A DNA stretch of 41,905 nucleotides, taken from assembly GCF_014650495.1 (NCBI RefSeq), contig NZ_BMVB01000001.1, positions 1-41,905 on the forward strand. Direction: 5' to 3'. The position numbers and the translations under genes are program-made. This DNA comes from Streptomyces cinnamoneus (GTDB lineage: Bacteria; Actinomycetota; Actinomycetes; Streptomycetales; Streptomycetaceae). Shown piece after piece: positions 26,102-34,422 of the stretch; position 1 is the first letter of the stretch, and every line of letters begins with the position of its first letter. The notes below the pieces were generated by a model that was not told where the DNA came from, searched no databases, and worked only from the letters and a program-made list of their open reading frames with translations.

Positions 26102-26794
26102 GTGAACATCGCCGTCGCCATGCCCTGGCGGCCCCGGCCCGGCCGCGAGTACGCCTACGACATCAGCGTCGCCCACTGGCGTCGCGCGCTGCCCGCCGCC
26201 CCGGTGATCGACGTCGACACCGGCGACGAGCCGTTCAACTCCGCCGCCTGCCGCAACGCGGGCGTGCGCCGTGCCGCGCGGTCCGGCGCCGATGTCGTCG
26301 TCATCGCCGACGCCGACACGCTGGTCGAGGAAGGCCCGCTCCACAACGCCATCGAGGGCGCCGCCGGGAGCGGCCTCGTCCATCTGCCGTACACCGAATA
26401 CCGGTCTCTCGACGCCGACGGCAGCGCGCAGCATCGCGCAGGAGCGGCGCTGTCCGACTGCAGCGCCCTCACGGTCCCGGGGGCGTGCAGCGGCGTCTAC
26501 GTGACCACTCCGGCGACGTGGTGGGCCCATGGAGGGCAGGACGAGCGCTTCCGCGGCTGGGGTTTCGAGGACGCCGCCTGGGAGGCCGCCCACACCACCC
26601 TTCTGGGCGCACCGCCCGTCCGCCACGAAGGCCGCGTCTACGCCCTCCACCACCCGCCGGGGGCCAAGGAAGGGCTGCAGTACGAGGCCAATGCGGCGTT
26701 GTGCTACCGCTACCACCAGGCCGCGAGCGACCCCGGCGCCATGCGCGCCCTCGTCGAGGAGCGGGAGGCGTCCTGCTCCCCACCCCGGCCCTGA
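26102..26794 (+). CDS. GT2/GT7-like glycosyltransferase
   Basis: This 230-residue protein starts at GTG with AGGAGG five bases upstream. The N-terminal GT-A region has FNSAACRNAGVRRAARSGAD and the metal-binding DxD-like VVIADADTLVE (Asp70-Ala-Asp72). Downstream, GACSGVYVTTPATWWAHGG and ERFRGWGFEDAAWEAA resemble the C-terminal galactosyltransferase (GT7) block that carries the catalytic acidic residues after a W-G turn. No membrane anchor is visible, so it is probably a soluble enzyme using a UDP-sugar. The acceptor is unknown. Its stop is 12 bp from the convergent condensation-domain gene, with a small dyad spanning both stops. Confidence 0.85.
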   Translation: MNIAVAMPWRPRPGREYAYDISVAHWRRALPAAPVIDVDTGDEPFNSAACRNAGVRRAARSGADVVVIADADTLVEEGPLHNAIEGAAGSGLVHLPYTEYRSLDADGSAQHRAGAALSDCSALTVPGACSGVYVTTPATWWAHGGQDERFRGWGFEDAAWEAAHTTLLGAPPVRHEGRVYALHHPPGAKEGLQYEANAALCYRYHQAASDPGAMRALVEEREASCSPPRP

Positions 26795-26811
26795 CCACCT
26801 GCACCGTCAGG
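26790..26811. terminator. small dyad over two convergent stop codons
   Basis: CCTGAC / GTCAGG, a 6-bp stem with a 10-base loop, includes the stops of the glycosyltransferase (plus) and condensation protein (minus). It is a weak terminator candidate. Confidence 0.3.
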
Positions 26812-28183
26812 AGGCCCGGCGGGCTCCCGACGACGCGGTGAGCATGATCTCCCTGACCCGGTCGAGGTACTTCGGCACCCCCGCCGTGGCCTCGGGAGTG
26901 TCCGGGATGCTGGCCACGACGTCGGCCCGGTCGGGGAACCAGTTGAACCACATCGACACGCCGCTGGCGTTGTCGGGGCCGGTCAGGACCGTCGCGTTCG
27001 CGCGCAGGTAGTCGCGGGAGCCCGGAGCGGCGCGGCCGTCCACGTACGACACCATGGGCGGGATCGAGGGGACGTCGCCGCCGTCGAGGAGCAGTTCGAG
27101 CGCCCGGTGCAGCGGCACGTCGTATCCGGCGCGGGCCCGCTGGAAGCCTTGTTGCGCAGCGGCTATCGCGTCGGCGAAGGTCGGCGAGGCGGGCAGCCGG
27201 AACAGCAGGGGCACCAGGTTGACCAGCCAGCCGTGCACCGGGAGCAGCCGGGGGTAGGCCCTGGTCGACACGGCCGTGAGCACGCGGTAGACGTCGTTGC
27301 CCGTGAACTCCCACTGCGCGAGGGCCAGCGCGGCGAAGGCACCCGCGCCGAACCCGCCGCGGTGCCGGGCGCAATGGGCGCGGAACGCGCGTGCCTCGGC
27401 GTCCGTGAGCACCGGGTACTGCAGTCGCCTGCCGGGAAGCAGCGCGTCGGCGTCGTTGCCCAGCTCGACGGGGAAGCGGGGGAAGTCACCGTCCCGCACG
27501 GCCAGGAACTCCGACCACGCGGCGAGCTCCGGCGCGGCCGCCGTCAGTGACGCGGAGCGTCTCCGCTCGCGGCGGTTGCAGTCCAGGTAGCCGGGTGCCG
27601 GCGGCAGGTCGATGGGGGTGCCGCTGCGGGCCGCGTGGTACCGGCTGCAGATCTCGTCGAACAGCAGCGCCAGGGAGTGCCCGTCCGTATAGGCGTGGTC
27701 GATAGCGAAGTACACCGTGGACGCCGTGTCCCGGCGGATCACCCCGGCCAGCAGACCCGGCCGGCCCGTCCAGGTCTGCTCGTCCATCCTCCGGTGCACG
27801 TAGGCGCGCAGCTCGTCCGTGCTCGTGAGGTCGCCCACGCGCACCGGATGCACGGTGAGGGAACCGGGCGGCAGGCGGAAGCCCGTCAGGTCCTCGCTCT
27901 CCGGCTCGTACCAGGTGTGGAACGCCTCGTGGCGGCGTACGAGCCCCTGCCACGCGTCGGTGAGCGCATCGAGATCGGCCCGGCCCGGCAGGTCGAACAC
28001 CATGGCCACCCAGGGCGACTGCCGTCGTCCGGCAGCGCGGTGGGCGGCCGCCAACCGCAGGTGCGCCTGCTGGAAGTGCGACGCAGGCACGTCGTGCGGT
28101 ACGGGCGTCCGGTCGGTGGCGAGCTCGAACTCGACCACTTCACCCGGCTCGGGTCGCCAGTCGAGGATCTGGGTCATACGCAC
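26807..28183 (-). CDS. stand-alone NRPS-type condensation domain protein
   Basis: The protein has 458 residues from the GTG at 28183, which has GAGGAG eight bases upstream; an ATG two codons on is the alternative. It is a single condensation (C) domain without adenylation or carrier domains. Motifs: RRHEAFHTWY (C2-like), AIDHAYTDGHSLA, the HHxxxDG active site in which the second, catalytic His is kept and the first is Asp, and NLVPLLFRLP near the C5 region. Free-standing C domains or related acyltransferases join acyl or aminoacyl groups held on a separate carrier protein to a nucleophile. The divergent methyltransferase-ACP-ketosynthase operon offers such a carrier. Its substrates are unknown. 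Confidence 0.87.
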   Translation of the reverse strand: MRMTQILDWRPEPGEVVEFELATDRTPVPHDVPASHFQQAHLRLAAAHRAAGRRQSPWVAMVFDLPGRADLDALTDAWQGLVRRHEAFHTWYEPESEDLTGFRLPPGSLTVHPVRVGDLTSTDELRAYVHRRMDEQTWTGRPGLLAGVIRRDTASTVYFAIDHAYTDGHSLALLFDEICSRYHAARSGTPIDLPPAPGYLDCNRRERRRSASLTAAAPELAAWSEFLAVRDGDFPRFPVELGNDADALLPGRRLQYPVLTDAEARAFRAHCARHRGGFGAGAFAALALAQWEFTGNDVYRVLTAVSTRAYPRLLPVHGWLVNLVPLLFRLPASPTFADAIAAAQQGFQRARAGYDVPLHRALELLLDGGDVPSIPPMVSYVDGRAAPGSRDYLRANATVLTGPDNASGVSMWFNWFPDRADVVASIPDTPEATAGVPKYLDRVREIMLTASSGARRAS

Positions 28184-28358
28184 GGCAGATTCTCCTCGCC
28201 CCATTCTTGAATTCCCCTGTCCACCGACCCGGCGACGCTCTCCCCATGACGCCTCGGTGCGACTCGCCGAAACTATCCGGCCGCGATGAAAGAAAGATGA
28301 AACAGGGATGTCCTTGCTGGTCACGCCCATGGGTACGGTGCCGCGGGAAATCAAACCC

Positions 28359-28387
28359 TTGTTGCCCTTCGGGGGCGCTGCTAGCGT
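28359..28387 (+). promoter_or_regulatory. predicted promoter of the MT-ACP-KS operon
   Basis: TTGTTG (28359-28364), a 17-bp spacer and TAGCGT (28382-28387) fit a vegetative-type sigma factor promoter, 64 bp before the methyltransferase start. The 267-bp divergent region 28184-28450 holds no gene. Confidence 0.45.
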
Positions 28388-28450
28388 CGGCGCCCGTCAT
28401 TCGTTCCGCACTGCGGTGATTCGCCGACCGCATCGACGGAGAGGCAATTC

Positions 28451-29266
28451 ATGAACGCACGAACAGAAACCATAAAACCGTCCATGGACTACGCCGCGCT
28501 GCGCCGAGACCCGGAATACGCCGAGTTGAACCGCGCACTGCTCGACCTGGTCCCGGTCGGCTCCGGGCCGGCCGTCCTCGACGTGGGATGCGGGGACGGA
28601 GCCGTCAGCGAGCAACTGCTGCTGCGCGACCCGGCCATGTCCTTGATCGGCGCCGATCCCGACCCGGCCCTGCTCGACGCGGCACGGGCCCGCCTGGGCG
28701 ACCGGGCCCGTTTCGTCCTGGGGGACGCGGCCGCCGTCTCCCGGTTGTTCCCGTCGGACGCCTTCGACATCGTCGTGCTGGCCAACTGCATCCATCTCGT
28801 TCCGGACCTCGCCGAGGCGCTCGACGCGATCGGGCAGGTCCTCGCCGGCGGCGGGCGTCTGGTGTTCAACTCGGCCTTCTACTCGGGCGCGGAGACGGCG
28901 GCCGACCTACCGTTGTACGCCGAGCTGGTCGGCACGGCCCGCCGCGTCGCCCGGACGCGCGGGCTCCCCCTCGCCCGGTCGGCCGCCGGACGGCCCTCGG
29001 GGCTGCGCAGGAGCGCCGGGGACTACCGGGCCGCCCTCGACGCGGCCGGATTCACCGGTGTGGACACCACCGAGCGGGAGTTCGCCCTCGGCCCGGACTT
29101 CCTCGCCGCCTTGTGCTCGACCCCGATGTTCGCCGCCGCCGCACTCCCCGGGCTCGACCGGCACACCGCCGGGGCACTCCTCGCCGAGACGATGGAAAAA
29201 CAGTACGAGCGCGCACCGTTCACGATCACGCGGCGCTGCGTGTATTTCTCCGCCGTCCGGCCGTAA
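28451..29266 (+). CDS. class I SAM-dependent methyltransferase
   Basis: This 271-residue protein has an ATG with GGAGAGG upstream. SAM motif I is AVLDVGCGDGAVSEQLL near residues 40-56, motif II region IGADPDPALLDAARAR, then FVLGDAAAVSRLF and the post-motif FDIVVLANCIHLVPDLAEAL. This is the ubiquinone/menaquinone-type MT fold seen in many natural-product clusters; the C-terminal 90 residues are less typical and may form a substrate lid. It is the first gene of an operon with the ACP (24 bp gap) and ketosynthase, so its substrate may be carrier-bound. Whether it methylates C, N or O cannot be told. Confidence 0.87.
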   Translation: MNARTETIKPSMDYAALRRDPEYAELNRALLDLVPVGSGPAVLDVGCGDGAVSEQLLLRDPAMSLIGADPDPALLDAARARLGDRARFVLGDAAAVSRLFPSDAFDIVVLANCIHLVPDLAEALDAIGQVLAGGGRLVFNSAFYSGAETAADLPLYAELVGTARRVARTRGLPLARSAAGRPSGLRRSAGDYRAALDAAGFTGVDTTEREFALGPDFLAALCSTPMFAAAALPGLDRHTAGALLAETMEKQYERAPFTITRRCVYFSAVRP

Positions 29267-29290
29267 GAACCCTCACGAAAGGAATGCACC

Positions 29291-29560
29291 ATGACCGAGG
29301 TCATGAACGTCGTCACCCGGGCCATCATCGGTATACGGCCGGACCTGGGAGAGGCGCGAACGGCGATCACCCGTGAATCGGCCCTCTTCTACGCCGCCGA
29401 CCCCGACCAGCCGGTGCTGGGACTCGATTCCATGGAGGCACTTGAGCTGATCTCCGTGCTGGAGACGGAATTCGGGGTCCAGCTGGCGGACACCGACATC
29501 AGGATCTCCGACCTGCGCACGGTCGGAGACGTGGTCGAGGCCATGTCGGGGACAGCGTGA
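29291..29560 (+). CDS. acyl carrier protein
   Basis: This 89-residue protein has the phosphopantetheine attachment motif LGLDSMEALELISVLE with Ser47, followed by FGVQLADTDIRISDLRTVGD, the typical helix II-III of ACPs. The ribosome site GAAAGGAATG precedes the ATG. Its stop overlaps the ketosynthase start (GTGATG at 29557-29562), so the two are translationally coupled and probably work as a pair. It would need a phosphopantetheinyl transferase from elsewhere in the genome. From sequence it could carry an acyl or an aminoacyl group. Confidence 0.93.
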   Translation: MTEVMNVVTRAIIGIRPDLGEARTAITRESALFYAADPDQPVLGLDSMEALELISVLETEFGVQLADTDIRISDLRTVGDVVEAMSGTA

Positions 29561-30789
29561 TGCACGACGTGGTACGCCGTCGCGTGCTGGTGACCGGCAT
29601 CGGCGTCGAGTCGTGCGCGGGCGGCACACCGGACGCGTTGTGGGATGCCCTGTCCGCAGGGCGCCCCGCGATCTCGGCACTGGAACTGGAGCAACCGCTG
29701 CCGTGCCAGGTCGGAGGCGTGGTCGAGGGGTTCGACCCCCGCGAGCACATGTCCGTCCAGCAGGTCCGCCGCACCTCCCGCTTTCAGCAACTGCTGTTCG
29801 CCGCAGCGATGAAGGCACGGGCGGACGCAGGGCTGCGCACGGCGCCGGGCGCGCTGTTCGTCGGCACCGGCGGCGGTGGGCTCGACGAAGCCGCGCGGCT
29901 CGTGACCACCCTGCGCCACAGCGGCTGGTCACAGATGAACCGGCTCGGCCTGCTGCGCCTGCTGCCCAACCAGGCCGCCGGGCTCGTCGCCCAGGAACTG
30001 GACATCACGGGCCCGGTGCTCACCCTCTCGACCGCCTGCGCGTCCTCGACGGACGCCATCGGAGCGGGCCTGCGCGCGGTGCGCGACGGCACCGCCGACG
30101 TGGTCCTCGTCGGCGGTGTGGAGAGCTGGCTGGACCTGCCCTGCCTGGCGTCGTTCTGCCTGCTGGACGCGCTCTCCCAGCGACCCGCGGCGGAGGCGGC
30201 GCGCGCGTCCCGGCCGTTCGACCGCGACCGCGACGGCATGGTGCCGGCCGAAGGGGCCGCCGTGCTCGTGCTGGAGTCCGAGCGCTCCGCGCTGCGCCGC
30301 GGCGCCACCGTGCACGGCGAGGTGCTCGGCGCCGCAACCACCTGCGACGCCCACCACCCCGTGGCTCCCCGTGCGGACGGCACCGTTGCGGCCAGGACGA
30401 TCGAGCTGGCCTGCGCGGACGCCGGACTCGACCCCGCCGCCGTGGACCTGGTCAGCGCGCACGGGACGTCGACACCGCTCAACGACCGGGCCGAGACCGC
30501 CGCCATCAAGCGCGCGTTCGGCTCCCACGCGCGGCACATGGCGATCACGGCGCCCAAATCGGTCATCGGCCACGCCTGCGGCGCGTGCGGGATCCTGGAG
30601 AGCGTCGGCGTGCTGCTCGCCATGCGCGAGAAGTACGTGCCGCCCACGGCGAACCTGGACAACCCGGACCCCGACTGCGACTTGGACTACACCCCGCTCG
30701 TGGGCCGGTCCGCCCCGATCAACGTCGCCGTCAAGCAGAACTTCGGATTCGGCGGCCAGAACTCGGCGGTGGTGTTCGGTACCGCCTGA
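29557..30789 (+). CDS. beta-ketoacyl-ACP synthase II-type ketosynthase
   Basis: This protein has 409-410 residues (GTG 29557 or ATG 29560, both overlapping the ACP stop). It is a FabF-like condensing enzyme with the full catalytic triad: Cys160 in LSTACASSTDAIGAG, His301 in VSAHGTSTPLND, and His338 in KSVIGHACGACG. The intact Cys marks it as a chain-elongating or acyl-transferring KS, not a chain-length factor. No acyltransferase, ketoreductase or second KS subunit is present, so it is neither a complete type II PKS nor housekeeping fatty acid synthase. Its stop abuts the stop of the convergent NACHT gene with no base between (TGATCA). Confidence 0.9.
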   Translation: MMHDVVRRRVLVTGIGVESCAGGTPDALWDALSAGRPAISALELEQPLPCQVGGVVEGFDPREHMSVQQVRRTSRFQQLLFAAAMKARADAGLRTAPGALFVGTGGGGLDEAARLVTTLRHSGWSQMNRLGLLRLLPNQAAGLVAQELDITGPVLTLSTACASSTDAIGAGLRAVRDGTADVVLVGGVESWLDLPCLASFCLLDALSQRPAAEAARASRPFDRDRDGMVPAEGAAVLVLESERSALRRGATVHGEVLGAATTCDAHHPVAPRADGTVAARTIELACADAGLDPAAVDLVSAHGTSTPLNDRAETAAIKRAFGSHARHMAITAPKSVIGHACGACGILESVGVLLAMREKYVPPTANLDNPDPDCDLDYTPLVGRSAPINVAVKQNFGFGGQNSAVVFGTA

Positions 30790-33207
30790 TCACTCACCCC
30801 TCTCCGGCGGCCGGGGTGCGCGGGCCGCCCGGTAGGTGCGGGCGAGGTGGTCCTGCAGACGGGCGTGGCGGAACTGGTAGACCGCGCCCGCCTGACGGAG
30901 GACACCTCGCTCGTACGCGTCCTCCAGAAAGGCGACGAGGGACCACGGCAGCCGGCCGGTCAACGGCAGCCAGATCCGGGAGAAGACCACCCACTGGCCC
31001 CAGGCCGTCAGGCTGAGGGAGTAACTGAGGGCACCGCAGAGCCCGCTGATGAGGCCCATCTTGATCGAGGACTCGGCGCTCCACGCGATCGGGCCCAGGA
31101 GGGCCGGCAGGAGGCGGATGGCCACCCCGGCTCCGAAGCCGACCAGGAGTCCGAACGTGGGGGCCCAGACGAGCAGTTGCGCGGTGACCGTGCGGCAGTT
31201 GGTGCGCAGCAGGCTGGCCGGATTGATGGCGGACCGGATGTCGAGAGGCGTCTCCAGGAGGCCCAGCAGGCCGAAGGCGGGGCCGGCCGCCAGAGTGAAC
31301 GCGAGCCCGTAGACCATGCCGTCGTAGAGACCGGCGCGCAGGGTCATCGAAAGCCCGAGGTGATAGGCGAAGCCGTCGTGGAACCCGCGGATGAATCCGT
31401 AACCGAAGCCGAAGACGAGCCCGACCGCCAATCCGATCAGCAGCCGGAGGAGGGCCCTCCGCACGGCCTTCCCGTCCCTGCCGCCCATTTTCATGCGCAC
31501 GCCCGACGGCGCCACCGCCGTGTCCTTGGCCGCGACCATGAACCAGTACGTGAATCCGAACATGAGCCCGGCGATGGTCCCCACGGCCAGCCCGTCCGCG
31601 AGCTGGAACCCGAGGGTGTCGAAGAGGGTGCCGACGGCGCAGTCGACGAGCCCGGTGGTCAGAGCGATCAGCAGCGCGGTCACCACCGTGCGCGTGGAGC
31701 GGCGCAGCCCCGAACCGAGCCGCCACCACTCCAGGTTGGGGGTGTCGAGGCGGGTCAGGTGGTGGGCGAGGTAGCCGAGCCAGTACCGGGCGCGTTCCGG
31801 GTCGACGTCGCGGCGCGGACCGCTGCCGGGGTGGTGTTCCGGCCGGGGGCGGTAGACGGTGGCGACGAAGTTGTCGAGGAGGTGCTCCTCCAGCTCCTCC
31901 GGGCTGCCGAAACGCCCGGTGTCCAGGAGTGAGACCGGGTCGTGGCCGGGGGTGTCGCTGTAGACGGCGCGGGCGAGCGTCACCATCAGCGGCGTGGTGA
32001 GCACCGCGGCGAGGTTGGCGCCGGCCTGGCTGTGCGGTCGCTCGCCCCGGTCTCCCGGCTCGCCCGGCCCATCCGGCACGCCCAGTTCGCTCAGCACGGG
32101 GTCCCAGGCCGTCCTCGCGGGGTCCCCGCCGCGGGCCTTGCGCGTGGTGCGCGGCAGGTAGTCGGCCAGGTCGCTCAGGGTGAGATCGGTCAGGCCCACC
32201 GCGGCGGCGGAGGTGAGCACGTCGGTCTCGGCCACCGCGGCGGCGTACTCGGACGGCCGGCTCGTCAGCACCAGGGGCAGGGTGGTGGCGTTGAGCGCCT
32301 CCAGGGCGGGGCGGCGCAGACCGCCGGCGATCTCGTCGAAGCCGTCCAGCACGGGGAGCACCCGGCCGCTCTCGACCAGTGCGGCGGCCAGGCTCGGCCC
32401 GGCGGGTCCCGGGGCGGCGAGACCGGGATGGTCGCGCGTCAGTTGTCTCGCCAGCCAGTCACGGAACGTGAGGGCGGTGGGGTCCCACGAGCCGATGCTG
32501 AAGATCACCGGTACGGCGTCGGTGCGGGTCCTCGACTTCAGGTGGTCCAGGACGAACCGCACGGCGAGGACCGTCTTGCCCGATCCTGGCCGGCCCAGCA
32601 CCACCAGCCGCCCGGACGGGATCCGCCGGTACACGCCGACGATCTCGTCCAGCCGCCCGCCCAGTTCCAGCGGACCGTGCCTGACCCCGGCGGGCAGCCG
32701 CCGGATGTTGGCCCAGTGGTCGGTCAGCTCCTCCGGAGCCGCCTGCCAGCGCAGTGGCAACGGGTACGGATCGTGGACCTGCCGGTGCTCCTCCTCGCGT
32801 TGCCAGCGGGCGGCCACCGCCTGCGCGAGCTGCTCGCCGACGTCGGCCAGGGCCTCCTGGAGCGCCGAGCCCTGCCGCTCCACGGCCGGTGGGGCGGGAG
32901 GGGCGAGCGCGTGGTCCGGCGGGTTCCCCCTGTCGCTCGGGCCGTCCGCCCCGTTCCCGTGCCCGGGCCCGTTCTCCTGCCCGGGCCGGCGGACGGCGGC
33001 GGCCAGCAGCTCCTCGCGGTCCTCCGGCGCCAGCCCGAGCGCGTCGGCCAGCAGCCGCACCGTGGTCACCCGGGGGTCGGCGCGCTCGCCGGTCTCCAGC
33101 CCCCGGATGGTGCGCACGCCCACTCCGGCGCGTTCCGCCAGGGTCTCCTGGGTCATTCCCGCCTCGCGCCGCAGCCGCCGTAACAGCGCGCTGAACTCAC
33201 TGGCCAC
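30790..33207 (-). CDS. XRE helix-turn-helix/NACHT NTPase/multi-TM protein
   Basis: This is an 805-residue protein starting at GTG with GGGGGAGG upstream. Residues about 4-70 are a Cro/C1-type HTH (MTQETLAERAGVGVRTIRGLE). After a Gly/Pro linker comes a NACHT-type STAND ATPase: Walker A VLGRPGSGKTVLAV, Walker B VLPVLDGFDEIAGG, and the sensor VLTSRPSEY. The C-terminal third (from about residue 510) has six to seven strongly hydrophobic segments, for example TVVTALLIALTTGLVDCAV and LLIGLAVGLVFGFGYGF, so it is probably a membrane protein with cytoplasmic HTH and ATPase. Bacterial NACHT proteins include antiphage sensors; others are regulators. The HTH suggests transcription control. Neither role is shown here. 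Confidence 0.85.
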   Translation of the reverse strand: MASEFSALLRRLRREAGMTQETLAERAGVGVRTIRGLETGERADPRVTTVRLLADALGLAPEDREELLAAAVRRPGQENGPGHGNGADGPSDRGNPPDHALAPPAPPAVERQGSALQEALADVGEQLAQAVAARWQREEEHRQVHDPYPLPLRWQAAPEELTDHWANIRRLPAGVRHGPLELGGRLDEIVGVYRRIPSGRLVVLGRPGSGKTVLAVRFVLDHLKSRTRTDAVPVIFSIGSWDPTALTFRDWLARQLTRDHPGLAAPGPAGPSLAAALVESGRVLPVLDGFDEIAGGLRRPALEALNATTLPLVLTSRPSEYAAAVAETDVLTSAAAVGLTDLTLSDLADYLPRTTRKARGGDPARTAWDPVLSELGVPDGPGEPGDRGERPHSQAGANLAAVLTTPLMVTLARAVYSDTPGHDPVSLLDTGRFGSPEELEEHLLDNFVATVYRPRPEHHPGSGPRRDVDPERARYWLGYLAHHLTRLDTPNLEWWRLGSGLRRSTRTVVTALLIALTTGLVDCAVGTLFDTLGFQLADGLAVGTIAGLMFGFTYWFMVAAKDTAVAPSGVRMKMGGRDGKAVRRALLRLLIGLAVGLVFGFGYGFIRGFHDGFAYHLGLSMTLRAGLYDGMVYGLAFTLAAGPAFGLLGLLETPLDIRSAINPASLLRTNCRTVTAQLLVWAPTFGLLVGFGAGVAIRLLPALLGPIAWSAESSIKMGLISGLCGALSYSLSLTAWGQWVVFSRIWLPLTGRLPWSLVAFLEDAYERGVLRQAGAVYQFRHARLQDHLARTYRAARAPRPPERGE

Positions 33208-33369
33208 AGGTCACGGCCTCCCCCTCGAATCTGCGTTTCCCCAGGTGGGGGACTCTAGCGCGGCCACCGGCCGGATACGGCCGGTCGTTTGGCCTGTCCG
33301 CCGGCCGCCGCCGGGGCCAGCGTCGACGGCAACCACCCGCCGGAAGCAGCCCGAAGCCCGGGAGCCATG

Positions 33370-34422
33370 ATGCCGATCACCGCAACCACCGCAACCACCG
33401 GCCGGCCGACCGTCACCACGCTCAGGCACCAGGAGCGCGAGGTGCTCTACGCGGTCGGCTGCGGCCTGAGGGACGACGAGATCGCCGCCGCACTCGCCAT
33501 ACCCGAGGAGGCCGTGGCCGGACACCTCGCGAGGGTCCTCGCCGTTCTCGGACTCCGTGACCGGGCCGCCGCCATCGTCCACGCCTTCGACTGCGGCCTG
33601 GTGGCCCCCGGCCACGGCCCGCGCAGGCAGGAGCCGAGCCCCGCGCCACGGGCCGCCGTCCGCCGGACGGCCGGGCCGAGGCTGCAGATCTCGGTGCTCG
33701 GACCGCTGCAGGCGTGGCGCGACGGGAGGCCCGTGGACCTGGGGCACCTCCGCCAGCAGGCCGTACTGGCGGCGCTGGCGCTGTGCCTGGGCCGGACGGT
33801 CAGTCAACAGGAGCTCCTCGACGGGGTGTGGGGGATGGAGCCACCGGTCACGAAGGTGGTGCCGGTGTACATCTACCGATTGCGCAAGGCCCTGCGCACC
33901 GGGGACAGTCCGAACTCGGTCATCGAGCGCGACCGGTGCGGCTACCGGCTGGCCCCCGGCACGGTCGCGGTGGACGTGGCGCGCATGGAGGAGCTGGTCA
34001 CCGCCGCCGGGAAGGCCGAGCGGGCGGGTGACCTGGCCGAGGCGGTCCGTGCGTGCTCCCGGGCGCTGGACCTGTTCCGCGGGGAGCTCCTGGCCGGCCT
34101 TCCCGGGCCGTTCGCCGAGCTGGAGCGGCTGCGGCTCACCGAGCGGAGGATCGCCGTCGTGCAGCGGAAGCTGCAGTGGCAGCTGAGGCTGGGCCGGCAC
34201 ACCGAGGCGATCGCCGAGCTGTTCGCTCTGGCCGGGGAGCACCCCCTGAACGAGCCGGTCGCCGCGATGCTGATGCGCGCGCTGCACCGGAGCGGCCGGC
34301 CGGCCGACGCCCTGATCGTGTTCGAACGCACCCGCCGCCGGCTGGCCGACGAGCTGGGGGTGCCGCCCAGCCGGATGCTGCGGCAGACGCACCACATGAT
34401 CCTCACCGGAACGACGCCGTGA
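33370..34422 (+). CDS. LuxR-type HTH/SARP fusion transcriptional regulator
   Basis: This protein has about 350 residues. GGGAG lies five bases before the ATG at 33370 (an adjacent ATG is at 33367). Residues about 15-75 look like a GerE/LuxR HTH (LRHQEREVLYAVGCGLRDDE, then a recognition helix). From about residue 100 it is a SARP: winged-helix DNA-binding domain (LQISVLGPLQAWRDGRPVDL, VYIYRLRKALRTG, DRCGYRLAPG) followed by the all-helical BTAD domain (MEELVTAAGKAERAGDLAEA, ADALIVFERTRRRLADELGV). SARPs switch on antibiotic clusters in Streptomyces by binding direct heptamer repeats. A LuxR HTH in front of a SARP is uncommon. The stop overlaps the next start. Confidence 0.85.
   Translation: MPITATTATTGRPTVTTLRHQEREVLYAVGCGLRDDEIAAALAIPEEAVAGHLARVLAVLGLRDRAAAIVHAFDCGLVAPGHGPRRQEPSPAPRAAVRRTAGPRLQISVLGPLQAWRDGRPVDLGHLRQQAVLAALALCLGRTVSQQELLDGVWGMEPPVTKVVPVYIYRLRKALRTGDSPNSVIERDRCGYRLAPGTVAVDVARMEELVTAAGKAERAGDLAEAVRACSRALDLFRGELLAGLPGPFAELERLRLTERRIAVVQRKLQWQLRLGRHTEAIAELFALAGEHPLNEPVAAMLMRALHRSGRPADALIVFERTRRRLADELGVPPSRMLRQTHHMILTGTTP

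Noticed and set aside
28451..30789. Complete type II polyketide or housekeeping fatty acid synthase operon
   Set aside because: There is a single ketosynthase with an intact Cys and no chain-length factor, ketoreductase, cyclase, malonyltransferase or FabH.
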